A DNA stretch of 64,000 nucleotides, from contig JAUCBN010000004.1 in assembly GCA_035048815.1 (NCBI GenBank), positions 15,838,001-15,902,000 on the forward strand, read 5' to 3'. The translations under genes and the position numbers were made by a program. The stretch comes from Abelmoschus esculentus (lineage: Eukaryota; Streptophyta; Magnoliopsida; Malvales; Malvaceae). Position 1 is the first letter of the stretch, and every line of letters begins with the position of its first letter. The notes beneath the pieces are model-generated. The model searched no databases. It had not been told where the DNA came from and saw nothing but the letters and a program-made list of their open reading frames with translations. Of the stretch, positions 48,717 to 60,087 are shown one piece after another.

Positions 48717-51700
48717 CATCCCAATTATGGGGATATTAGTTTGGGATGTTAGTAAAGGAATTCGATTCGGGTTGAATCGGGTTCTCCGGTTCGTTGTTCC
48801 GAAAAAATATAAAATAAAAATATTTTAACTAGGAAGATAATAATTTTGGATTGTGGTTTAAAAAAAATATTAAAAAGATGTTTTAAAATTAAGGAAATGT
48901 AATTCGAACTTTAAATTGATTTTTAATTGTGCATAATTATATATTAATGATCGAATTGTAAATTTTAGAAAGGAATGGAGGATTTAATTGGCTATTTTCG
49001 AAAATTAGTGTTTTAGTGACTAAATTGGAAAACAAGCTATACTTAGAATCCTTAGAGGGCCATAAACCCAATTTAATTTTTTATTAATGATTTATCCACT
49101 AAAATTATTTTCTAAAAATAGTTTTAAAAGATGATAATTCATTTCTTTTATTTTCTTCCATAACCACTTATTTTCTCTCATCTTTTTCTCTCATTTTCTC
49201 TCCATTTTCCTTCACCTAAATTCTTCAATTCCTTGCTGATTTTTCCACCTTTTTCAACAAAAATTACTTCATTTTAATCATCTCTTCATCCTTTACAAAG
49301 CCTAATCATCTATTTTACTAAATCAACAATAATTTGCAAGGAATCAAGAAGAGAAATTCTCATCTTTTGGTGGATAAGATCTTAAAGGTAATTTACTGAA
49401 TTTTCATTATTTTTCTAAGGTTCTTTATTGAAATTCCCAAGTAATAGCTTTTTAATTATCAATTGAAACTTGATTTCATGTTTTTAATTCTAGATCTAGT
49501 GATTTTATAATTATTTTTGTGAAATCTTTTTGGATCTCATTTAATGCTGGAATTAGGTTGATTTAATTGTGTTATTTTGTCAATTAAATGATTAGATGAG
49601 CATTGAATTGATGACACATTAATTTAATCCCGGAATAATGCAATCGGTGTTGTTTTAAGGTAGTTTTCGGTTGTTTTAGGGGCTATTTTAGGTGTTTTAA
49701 TGTTGCTGGAGGTATAAGGATGGTTTAGGTGAGTTTTTGGTTCATATTTGATGTGGATTAGATGTTAGAATCATTAGGTTTTGGGCTGATGATGTTTCGG
49801 ATACGTTTCGGCTAGATTTTCGGTCTTTTCGGCTTAGTTTTCGATAGTTTTGTGGTGATCGGATGTGGCTGCTGGTTTGAGCATGTTGTGATGAGAATAT
49901 GCTCTGTTTTTAATGTTGTAGAGGTAGTGCAAGAAGGTGCTTAGGTGGCTGGTGCATTGGTGTAATCATCGGAGCATCGGCGAGGGCTCGTTTCGCTTGT
50001 CGGTGAGTGGTTTCGGTTAAAAAGCGAATCGTTTTGGTTCGGTTCTGTTTTGGGGACTATGAAATAGTGTATCTTTTCATAGTTCAAGAGTAAGTGTTTT
50101 AAATAATGTTGATGCATTACCTCGAATTTTCGGCTATATCGGTAATGACATATGTGAGCAATGTTTTGATAAGATTTTGGAATAGTATACTCATGGTTTT
50201 GACATGATGCATGCATGTGTTATTTGCTGGAAAATGCATGGTTTATAAAGACATTCATAGCTTATGAAAGCATGAAAAAGATTGGGATATGTTGAGGTTA
50301 TTTACCCTATGTTATTAAAGCCGTTGAGCATAATTTATGGTTCACATGATGAACATTATATGAATGCGTTATGAGCAGCAAGTTAACATGCATGATTTGA
50401 ATTAATATTGGCTTAGTGACACTAACTATAGATTCGAATACGAATGACATGTCATTAGGATTGAGTGCACTATAAATATATTGAGATTGATGATGATGCC
50501 TACACGTAAACAAGGGTGACTTTGTGTCCGACCGTGCGTTGTAGTGCTTACCTATATGTAAACAAGGGTAACTTTGTGTCCGACCGTGCATATAGTTGAC
50601 CCATACGTAAACAAGGGTGACTTTGTGTCCAACCGTGTGTAGTGGGGGAAACATGTATACAAGGGTGACTTTGTGTCCAACCGATGCATGTTGAGACCAA
50701 GAGTCTCCAAATATGGAAAAGATCCGTGTATTAGGTGAACTAAAAAGTTCACATTAAGTGTTCACTAGAAAGTCAATATGTATATATGTAATAATTGGAA
50801 ATCCTATACATGATGCATGAAATGTTTTGGAACCCATACTTGTGATGCATGAGATGGTTTAAGGGTTTTAATAAACATGGTTTGGTTTTACTTATTTTAA
50901 ATAAGGTTGAAGGATGCATACATGGCTATTAAATGTTTTGGAATTGATGCATTGATGATTTATTTAGAGCTACCTCACTAAGCATGTTGTGCTTAAGCTC
51001 TCTTCTCATCTTTGCAGAAAATTAAGGACACTTGGAGCTACATTTGGAGCAAGGGAATCAAGGAAGAAGAGCAAGAAAACTTTGGTATGATTTTGGCAAA
51101 TAAAATGGGGCAAGGCAATGTGTAATTTGAACCCCACATGAGAGTGTTTTTGGTTTAATTGATGTTTTGTAATATGACATTATAAGGTTTGGTTTTGAAC
51201 GATGAACTAGGTGGTTTACTTGGTATGCTTAGAAAGTGTCCATGCGTGATAAATCTTTGCCTTAGGTAAACATGGGAAGCGTGCACACTTGCACAAGCAT
51301 AAACACACATATTACTAATTAAACATTAGGAAGCATGCCTATAGAATTCTTATGGTTCTTGAGGTGATTTATGGTATGATACATGTTGCTAATAAAACCT
51401 AGGAATGTTGCATATAGCCTTGGGTGATTAATGTTTGTGTTTGGGTAGGATTAACCTAGCTTAAAGCTTCATTTTTGGTCTCGGATACAGGGGGTATCGA
51501 ACCACCCTGTGGTGGTATCGATACCCCAAGGCAAAAATGGAGGGTGGCATCGAACCATGGTCCGATGCCGTTTGCCACTGTCCGCGTGTGTTTCGATACC
51601 ACCCAAGGTGGTTCGAAACCACTTTGCTTCGAAAGGATTTATTTAAATCAAATAAAGCCATGGTTCGATACCAGGACTCATGGTATCGATACCACTGCCC

Positions 51701-52262
51701 TAAAAAGGATAAATTGTGGTTTTTAATCGCATGATAGGCGGATTTGAACTCAGTAATCGAATATGGAAGGCTCATGAGTATTTTATGAGTTGTAGGGACA
51801 CTATGATGTATGTTTTTAACTTGATTACACAACAAATAATATTAAGTGGAATGAAGTATCTAAGTGTTACTTGCTTGCAATTAAGTCTCTAATTATTAGA
51901 AAATGAAATTGATAATGATATGATGCACCGATTGATCTGAATTTTGTTGTAGGTACGTTAAGCATGCTTAATTGTATTATAGTGGATTGAATTTTCGGTT
52001 TAAGGTTGAAATTAATCTATTTACGTTTTGGTCCCTAATTATGTATACACTTAATTGAATGACTGGTTGTGGCCGAATGTTTATAATCGAATTGTATAAA
52101 CATGTTTCACATAGGAATTTAATTATGCATCTAGAGGAAAAAAATATATATACGTCGGCTTTTAGGGTTGTTTATCGAGTCGAACCCTTGCGGGTTCGGT
52201 TCGGTATTCCCCGTGTGACCCATTAGTGCTGGTTCCGTCTAGGCCGGGCTAAGGGGGTTACA
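48712..52262 (+). repeat. 3' LTR of E5
   Basis: Same length and boundaries as the 5' LTR. The tandem array lies at about 50495-50690 and the palindrome cluster at about 51493-51693. Confidence 0.93.
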
Positions 52263-53546
52263 TTAGCTAGTGGTGTTCTGCCTTATAACCTTAACCATAA
52301 CGAAAAAAAGAGGTTTCAGCATAATGCAAAGCATTATTTCTGGGACGACCCTCTTTTGTTCAAGCAATGTGCAGATCAGGTTATAAGAAGATGTGTTCCA
52401 GAGGACGAGCAAAAAGAAGTGCTTTAGCACTGCCACGATTCACCTTGTGGAGGACATTTTGGAGGGAACAGAACAACAGCCAAAGTAATTCAATCAGGCC
52501 TTTATTGGCCCACACTCTTCAAAGATGCCCAACTTTATTACAAGCAATGTGACCGATGCCAACGCACGGGCAATATCTCTAGACGTAATGAGATGCCATT
52601 GCAGCCCATATTGGAAGTAGAACTGTTTGATGTTTGGGGCATAAACTTCATGGGACCATTCCCATCATCTCAAAGCAATCTCTACATCCTAGTAGCAGTG
52701 GATTACGTATCAAAATGGGTCGAAGCAATTACCACACCACACAATGATTCCAAGACTGTTCAGAAATTTCTTAAGAAAAATATCTTCACCAGATTTGGAG
52801 TGCCTAGAGCGATAATTAGTGATTAGGGTAAACGCTTCGACAATAGACTCATTACCGCAGCCCTGAAGAAATTAGGCGTCACACACAGAATTGCTATGGC
52901 CTATCACCCACAGACAAATGGGCAGGCTAAAATATCAAACAGGGAATTAAAGCAAATCCTTGAAAAGGTGGTAAACCCATCTCGAAAGGATTGGTCTCAT
53001 CGTCTTGACGATGCCCTGTGGGCATATAGGACAGCATACAAGACCCCATTGGGAACATCTCCATACAGGCTTGTATTTGGAAAAGAATGCCATTTGCATG
53101 TGGAAATTGAGCACAAAGCCTATTGGGCAGTAAAAAATTTGAACATGGAATGGGAGAAAGCTAGCCAGAAAAGACTGTTAGACCTCAATGAGATAGAAGA
53201 ATTTCGAGCAGCAGCCTATGAAAATGCCAAGATATACAAAGAAAAGACAAAAAGATGGCATGACCGTAAGCTCCTACCGAGGTAGTTTCTGCCGGGGCAG
53301 CAAGTCCTCCTTTTCAATTCCAGGCTCAAACTATTTCTAGGCAAACTCAGGTCCAGATGGTCAGGACCATTTGAAGTTGTTCAGGCTTACCCACATGGTG
53401 CAGTAACGATCAAATCACAAAGGGATGGGCATGAGTTCAAAGTGAATGGCCAACGTTTGAAGCACTACTCTGACCTCCATGATATGAGGACTATGGAGAC
53501 CATCACTTTAGGAGATGCACTTGCATGCACTCCTATCGTGACTTAA
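52263..53546 (+). pseudogene. pol: E4 integrase
   Basis: One frame with stops. The zinc domain is HCHDSPCGGHFGG followed by CDRCQRTGN. The DDE core shows DVWGINFMGPFP, then ISD, a stop and GKRFDN, then the acid in NRELKQIL. The C-terminal part has WSGPFEVVQAYPHGAV and ends IVT before TAA at 53544-53546. Stops lie near 52426 (before HCH), 52824-52826 and 53283-53285. It is the continuation of the E4 pol cut by E5. Confidence 0.9.
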
Positions 53547-53762
53547 TTTCCTTATCTTATCTTTGTTTTATTGTACTATTAGGATTAGTTTTAGTTTAGA
53601 TTATTATTATTCTTTTTTTTAATCTTTTCTTGTTGGTGTTTATTTTGTTTAAGGACAGGAATCAAGAATGAAGGTGAAACCATCCATAAACAAAAGATCT
53701 GTGGCAGTGCACAGTGTCAGGGCCGCAGCAGTTACCAACGGGCAGAGAAGCGTAACGGCTAG
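53547..53762 (+). other. E4 tail between integrase and second LTR
   Basis: T-rich, then G+C-richer. No clean polypurine tract precedes the LTR (AACGGGCAGAGAAGCGTAAC is the nearest), and no envelope-like frame is present. Confidence 0.6.
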
Positions 53763-55073
53763 TGATAAGTGCTCAACTCACTATCACTTTCTACACTTTT
53801 CATGGGCATTAATCATCAATTCTACACCTATTTGAACCAATGCATATACTTAATATGATATATTTAAGGTTATGCTGTTAAAGATAATATTTACAGAAAA
53901 GGCAAGCTTTACTGTATTTTTGTATCTGTGCAGGAAGAAGCATTGTCGTGGCAGCAAACTATGGCCGAGGCAAGAACTGGTGCCGAGGCAGCAGAGGACA
54001 AGTAGCAATATTTTGGGCAAGCTGAGAAGAAAAATGAGGAGAACGTTGCTGGACAAGAAGCCCAAGGATCGGAGCTGGATAGCACAAGGAAAGCCCAAAG
54101 ACAATGCCACGCGGGAAAGCCTTCTAGAAGAAATAAACTTGGAAATATTTGACCTATGTACATGACTTGTTCCCTACTCCAAGTTGTATTCTACTTAGGA
54201 AAGGTTTGCCCTAGGCTAAGCCTATATAAGGCATAGCCGTCCAAGGGTATATGACACACATTAGATTTATAGCTTAGAATATAGAATTAGTTTTAGTTTT
54301 CTTTTCTACATTATGTTCTAATTTTGTTTAGGCTTAGGTGAAGGTTGTAAAGTATTAGTGTGAGGAAGTCAAACTTTGTTTCTTGTTCCTAATACAATAA
54401 AATATCGAAGTTTGCTTATTCTTTGTCATTCCTTGTTCTTGCATTCAAGCTCGAGAGAGAAGTTTGTGAGTGATCCATTTATCTAATATCGAGAGAGTTA
54501 GATTCACGAAAGGGATAAGTACGATGTTTTAATCGAGAAACACTAACTCGGCCTAGAGATAGGTTAAGAGTTTCAGCGGCTAAGAGAAGTGTGGGATTGG
54601 TTGGTGATTATAATTGATTCACATTGAGAGGTATCATCAAGGACTGGTCATCAACAGTATTTCGACTTAGAGATAAGCGGAATCATTAAAGGACACTTTG
54701 CCGAACTTTGGTAAAGTCTACCCAAGAGCAAGAGATTGTCGCGGCAGACGAGTGACACCACTGTCGAGGCAGAAATCTGCAGTCCTACCGAGGCATTGTT
54801 GTACAATTGCATTGGACAAGAACAAGTTGATCAAATCCACTATACAACACAACTGGATCCTGGCCATCTTCTTTATCTTATTCTTTTACCTTTATTTAGT
54901 TCAATCACACCCCAATTCACTTGTGTTTCTATTTTCTTTACAGAGCAAGAAGATCAAAGGAAGCAGCATATTAAGTATACCAATCCCTGAGGAGACGATA
55001 CTTGATACTTATCACTTTATTACTTGACGACGTGTTCACTTGCACTAAAATTGCGCATATCTAGCATGCATCA
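53763..55073 (+). repeat. Second LTR of E4
   Basis: Begins TGATAAGTGCTCAACTCACT, ends GCATGCATCA, 1311 bp, strongly diverged from 35501-36979. It is followed by a primer site and gag, so it acts as the 5' LTR of a second, truncated unit. An exact palindrome TGCCGAGGCA lies at 53981. Confidence 0.85.
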
Positions 55074-55079
55074 AGTTTT

Positions 55080-55097
55080 TGGCGCCGTTGCCAGGGG
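55080..55097 (+). other. Second primer binding site of E4 (tRNA-Asp)
   Basis: TGGCGCCGTTGCCAGGGG: the tRNA-Asp complement with one A inserted. Confidence 0.85.
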
Positions 55098-55177
55098 TTG
55101 GCAACTAAATTTTGTTTTCTTTATTTTCTTGCTTATTTTATTTTTATTGTTATTTTACTTTGGTTTATTTTTGGTGT

Positions 55178-55837
55178 ATGACCAGAGTCAACTCTACAAA
55201 TCCTTTGTACGCATTAGATCCAGAAATCGAACGTACCTATCAAGGGTTGAGGAGACAGATCCAAGGAGCCATGACAGTAAATCAAGGAAATCAAAACTTA
55301 CCTGCCGGCAATGGAGGCCATGGCAGTTATTTCTATTTTTATTTTACTTCGGTTTCTATTGGTGTATGATCAGGGCAAACCCAAGCAACCCTTTGAATGA
55401 GATTGATCCAGAGATTGAACGTACGCGTCAAAGGTTGAGAAGACAAATCCGAGCAACTATGGCAGAACAAAACTTACCCGCTGGCAATGGAGGCCTTCCG
55501 CCGCCACCACTGCCGCGGTAGCTCACTGTCAGAGATTTCCTGGAGGAAGATTTAAATGGATTGAATCCTGGAGTCGTTACACCAGAAATAGAAGCAACCC
55601 ACTTTGAGCTAAAACCAGTCATGTTCAATATGCTAAACACTATTGGACAATTTGGTGGGTCAATGACAGAAGATGCCAGACAACAACTTAAGTCATTCAT
55701 GGAAGTTTGCAACTCATTCAAGATTCAAGGAATCCATGAAGATGTCTTAAGATTGAAGTTGTTCCCCTATTCACTGAGGGATAGGGCAAAAACCTGGCTA
55801 AATAGCATTCCAGCAGGATCAATAGGATCTTGGAGTT
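55178..55837 (+). pseudogene. gag: E4 second gag, N-terminus duplicated and C-terminus missing
   Basis: Two starts 188 bp apart (55178 and 55366) each open an Athila gag N-terminus (DPEIERTYQGLRRQI and DPEIERTRQRLRRQI) with similar leaders, so leader plus gag start is duplicated. The second copy runs on through a stop at PLPR (55520) to VMFNMLNTIGQFGG and FPYSLRDRAKTWL. It ends at SIGSWS at the edge of the element. Confidence 0.88.
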
Positions 55838-56082
55838 GATGAAGAAAGAAGATTTCAATTATTTGGTTATAAAATGGGGGTGCGTTGTTTTTGACAGCAA
55901 AACACAAATGTAGGTAAAAAGTTTGTCTGCATTGACATGGGAGCCATGTTGTTGGTTTATATTTGGTTTTTCAATCAATGTCGACATGGAAAAAATGTTA
56001 TTGATTCATACTTCTTTTTCGATTAAGGCTAAGAGAGAATGGGGACATGTTTGGCTTAATCATCGAAAAAGATTATATTCGT
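55838..56082. other. Unassigned sequence between E4 and the MITE
   Basis: No similarity recognised. With 56636-56671 it may be the internal 3' part of the element that owns the short LTR at 56672, since it abuts that LTR once the MITE is removed. Confidence 0.4.
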
Positions 56083-56627
56083 TAGGGGTGAGCAAAATAC
56101 CCGATTACCCGGACCCGATAAGATCCGGTGGATTTTTATATGGTATTGGTTCCAGTGGGACTGGGACTGGATCCAAAATTTAAGTCCCGGTCATAACCGG
56201 GACTGGATCTTGATTTTTTGGACCCGGTACCCGGTGGGTACCCAGTAGTACCGAGACCAATACCAAATATCGGGTATTGGTTTTCTTTTATTTATTTTTC
56301 TTATTAAACTCTCTTTATGTATGAATATTATGAGTATGACTAGTTTTAAAACTTTAATTTTAAGTCTACAATATTCTAATTTTATTATTTAATATTATTA
56401 TTGATGGTTGAATTTTTTTTTACTCCAATTACTCAAATTTTTTTAAGAATAAATTAATTGACCGGGTACCCGGTATTGGAACCGGTACCCACCAGTAACG
56501 GGACCGGTTCTTAAAATTTAGGACCCGGTATGACCGGGACCGGTTCTAATTTTTAGGAACCGGTGGTTACCGGGACCGGGACCAATATTATTCAAATTGG
56601 CCGGGTACCCGGTCTTGCTCACCCCTA
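56083..56627. mobile_element. hAT-type MITE with 8-bp target duplication
   Basis: 545 bp with terminal inverted repeats TAGGGGTGAGCAA and TTGCTCACCCCTA and the exact 8-bp duplication ATATTCGT at 56075-56082 and 56628-56635. An 8-bp duplication is characteristic of hAT. No transposase is present. The inside is filled with ACCCGG/CCGGGT and GGTACC words arranged as a long imperfect foldback around an AT-rich centre (about 56280-56455). Confidence 0.92.
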
Positions 56628-56671
56628 ATATTCGTATCCTTGAGGAAAAGGATTATTCAACCGGAGAGTAT

Positions 56672-56916
56672 TGTAACACTCTAGTTTTAATAGAGTGAAA
56701 CGACAACGTTTTACTCATTTGTTATATGATTTCTTTGTTTGCATTGTACGTTGTCGTTTTGTATAAGGGTTTAAAACCCCCAATTATGTAGATTTTAGCT
56801 TAAGGAATGAATGAAATTGTCTCGTCTCTTCCCCAATTTCTTCTTCTGTTGTCTCAACTTTGCTCTGCTATCTCTTCCTTCATTTTAATTCTTTTTCTTC
56901 GTTTCGGAGTGTTACA
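56672..56916 (+). repeat. Short LTR (245 bp), probably Copia-type
   Basis: Starts TGTAACACTC and ends with its exact inverse GAGTGTTACA. No primer site follows, and the flanks AGTAT and TATTT do not match, so it is more likely the 3' LTR of a truncated element than a solo LTR. It contains a T/C-rich stretch near 56820-56900. Confidence 0.65.
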
Positions 56917-58497
56917 TATTTATGTCTATTCTCAAATATTTTTCTAAATCCGTCATTGTATATAACGATCTTTATCTAACGAACACCACTAAAATACATG
57001 TCTATAGCGGTGTTTCTTCAAAAACTTCACCATACGACAATCTATTGATTTCGTTGACTTCCATCTTTTAACATATTATAACTCTCTAATTTTAAGAACC
57101 CATTCAGATTGACTCTTTTCGAATCTTAAAAAAAAAAGAAATTAACCAAAAACAAATTAATGAGACTGAAAGTAAAGTAGCATTAACAGCAAAAAAAATG
57201 AAAGAAAAAAGATAGAGCTGGTGTGCACAGATAAACAATAGCATTCTAAGGGGAGGGAGGCAAGGCAACATGCGTCAGAAAGATCTAAATCAGAAGCATG
57301 TGGTTAGATCCGGCGAGGAGCAGGGGAGGGTATGGGAAGCTGAAATTATTTTTAACTTTTTATGTTTAATATTTAGAGTTAAAATTAAATATAATTTGAA
57401 AAATGCTAATATGTAAAATATAATGCGTAAAAATTAAATGACGTGTCTTATTAATATTAGTTAAACCCATATTCTAGTGATAGATAAAAACTATGATATA
57501 ATTTTTCAATTGTATTTAATCACCCATTAAGTCTTAAACTATTTTAAAGAACATTCCTTTTAATCATACAATGTATTAATTTCTATTTTTATATAATATT
57601 TTTTAATTTTTTTCTCTTTAATTTTATAGTTAGTTATAATTTATCCTCTGATTTCGGTTTTTGCGTATCACTATCAGTAGCATGATTGATATTTTATGCT
57701 GACCTAAAATCATATATTTGCTTAATGATAAAGCTGACAGATAGAACCCAAAGAAAATACAAATAAAAAACGGAATGTATGCTTAATAAAATCAACCCAT
57801 CAGAACCTAAAAAATAAAGCTAAATGAATGTCAATATCACCCTCACAAATAGAGGTGATAATTATTTTTGAATATATTTTGTTCAAAGAAAAAAAAGAAA
57901 AATAAATATTTATTTTTTAATGAATCTTAAATTCACGACTTCAGAAAATATTAAATAAAAATTTTAATAATTTTTTTAATATGATTGACAAATAAAGGTG
58001 ATAATTGAGTAGAAAAAAAGTGTGAATTTAAACCGATGAAGATGAAAATAACCTAATTCTTTATCTATGGATCCGAGAATTAAAGTTTTTGTATCTATGA
58101 ATCTTAAATGAGATTGAAGATGAGATTGTTATATCCATACTATGAGCTCTTAAGAACTGTACACATATAAATATTTATAGTGATCCTCAAATATTTTATA
58201 ATATTTTTGAAAATAATATTTACCTCTCATTTATATATACACTCCCGATATATATATATATATATATTTGTTATTAAGTTATTATTATAAATTCAAAATT
58301 GTTTGTTTATTGTTAAAAAAAATTAAATTTATTATTTATAGAGGGTATTAGATATTTGTTTTAATGCTTTAAAATTTGGATATTTTTATGGGTGATGAAT
58401 ATATGATTGGAAAAATAAAATTAACCATATATTCGATAATAAAGTAGTAAGTTCTATTCTATTTTTTAAAATAAGAATTTTCCGAAACTTAGTAGAT
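56917..58497. other. AT-rich intergenic DNA
   Basis: No gene recognised. There is a TA run at about 58248-58267. A G+C-richer island at 57235-57335 (GGGGAGGGAGG, GATCCGGCGAGGAGC) has no reading frame of note. Confidence 0.6.
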
Positions 58498-58812
58498 TCA
58501 CATAAAAAGATTATAAAAAAAATCTAAACAGAATTTTTTACAACTATACTCATAAATATCAAATACAAAATAAGCACTATAGTTGATTAAAAAAATATAA
58601 AAACAAAATAAGCACTGTAAAGCCATCGGCATCCCTCTACTCACAAGAATCCTCTCTATGAACCTACTAAACTTAACAAGGTCAGCTGAGATGTAGGCTA
58701 AAAGAGTCATCATCCTCTTAGTTGATGGCTTGAACACAATTTTAGCATTATACATTGCTCTTCCTATTTTACGAGAGATTATATCATAGGCTCGGCTTAT
58801 CACATCAGCCAT
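58498..58812 (-). CDS. Unrecognised 104-codon ORF
   Basis: Starts MADVISRAYDIISRKIG with the start codon in a strong plant context (GGACCATGGCT). The first 67 residues are basic and amphipathic (KIVFKPSTKRMMTLLAYI). After MALQCL the text turns into an AT-rich hydrophobic tail (CFYIFLINYSAYFVFD) that looks like read-through of an intron or non-coding DNA. It could be the first exon of a gene, a gene fragment or chance. No family is recognised and no function is proposed. Confidence 0.3.
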   Translation of the reverse strand: MADVISRAYDIISRKIGRAMYNAKIVFKPSTKRMMTLLAYISADLVKFSRFIERILVSRGMPMALQCLFCFYIFLINYSAYFVFDIYEYSCKKFCLDFFYNLFM

Positions 58813-60087
58813 GGTCCCTAATCAATTAAAATTATCCATTTCACTACTAATCAACCATATAATTAATATAATTTTTAGAAATTATATTTTTAAAATGACA
58901 TGAAAAATATGAGTGAAATTCATTGGTTAAAAAAATGATTTAGAGATTAATAGTAAAGTGGGTGGTTATCATTGGATGGGACCACGACTGACGTGATGAA
59001 CCGGACACATGATATAATTTCTCTTATTTTACAAACTTAAAACAATTTAAATATTTCCTTCTCTTTTTAAACCTCAAGAAAATGTTCAAATGGCTGAATA
59101 TAATATCCCTTATCTAGAAAGTTTGACTACCCAATTAAAATAAACTACACACTCGGATCTTGTTTTCTTTTTTTATTAATCAAATCATATTTGTAATCAT
59201 ATCTATACAAAGTAGAATTCCTTTTTGATGGCTAAGGTATAATGTTACATTGAATGATTTTCTTATCTTGACAAGGAAAATTCAAGATTTGAGATTGGCA
59301 GAAAGAACGAAAAAATTATAAATGTTGACTTCAATACTTTAACCAGATATCAAGTCTTTGCCCAAAAATAGAAAAGAAAAGAAGTTCGATATTTGATTCA
59401 ACACATTGGTCATGACTACATATAGCTAGCTATTATCGGAAGAAGATAAAGTGAACAACAATGGTTGGAACAAGTTTGCTTGCCTGTTGGAGATATGATG
59501 GAGGTTAACATTCTATCTAATTTCTAGACAAGTCGAACAAGACGCCTCGTTTCAACTCCTAATGATGATAGGAGCATCAAACGAAGCCTAAAAGTCAAAA
59601 CATACAGCAAATATAAATTACCGACAAAGGAAACCCCACCCAAAGCAACACATTATCACAACTCTTTCACCGACGATGTCCCTAGCACCACCACCACCGG
59701 TCCAGGCGAATTTGGGCACCACTGAAGTCAGACATGGTAGGAACTAGGAATAATATGTTGGCATTGTTCCCACCCATCAATTTGCATACTACATTATTCA
59801 ACCAGGCCAGCATTCCATTGCCAAATTCAACAACAGCTAGAAAACCATAGCAATGATAGCATACCCAACATTTTTATTGTAAGCATCACAAACATAAGTT
59901 GGTTTGGTACAGAGTTCAAAGTCACTAGATTTGCAAAGTCCCATGTAAACAACTAGGTAGAAATTAAAGACCACAACTATATAGTTCCAAGTTCAAGCTT
60001 ATTTGATCCAACCAAAGACTTTAAAACCACACCTATCCTCTTTGTTGATCTATATAGACCATATAATAGTAGGCTCAACAACTGACT
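58813..60087. other. Intergenic DNA, 3' side of the LEA gene
   Basis: AT-rich to about 59500, then of mixed composition. No gene recognised. The 3' UTR of the LEA gene must lie just below 60088, but its end is not evident. Confidence 0.5.

Larger units (their letters stand above)
41497..52262 (+). mobile_element. E5: chromodomain Gypsy retrotransposon (Tekay/Del-like)
   Basis: Two LTRs of exactly 3551 bp (41497-45047 and 48712-52262) with about 1-2 percent differences by eye, a perfect tRNA-iMet primer site, a gag-pol frame and a clear polypurine tract. The protein ends in a chromodomain, which places it among chromoviruses. The protease and the first half of the polymerase are deleted. It splits E4, whose reading NYL resumes as ASGVLPYNL after 52265. 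The flanks (CTGGT before, TTAGC after) are not an exact duplication. Confidence 0.93.
35501..55837 (+). mobile_element. E4: Athila-like Gypsy element, LTR-internal-LTR-partial internal
   Basis: An LTR at 35501-36979, tRNA-Asp primer site, gag, protease, reverse transcriptase and RNase H up to 41496, then nested E5, then integrase 52263-53546, a second LTR 53763-55073, and again a tRNA-Asp primer site and gag that stops abruptly at 55837. The LTRs differ in length (1479 and 1311 bp) and are strongly diverged. No envelope-like ORF is seen. Many stops are CAG to TAG or TGG to TGA/TAG. Confidence 0.88.

Noticed and set aside
58248..58267. TA dinucleotide run
   Set aside because: Ordinary microsatellite in AT-rich DNA.
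59640..59760. Proline-rich plus-strand text (LAPPPPVQ) considered as an exon
   Set aside because: Very short, no splice sites or homology that can be named.
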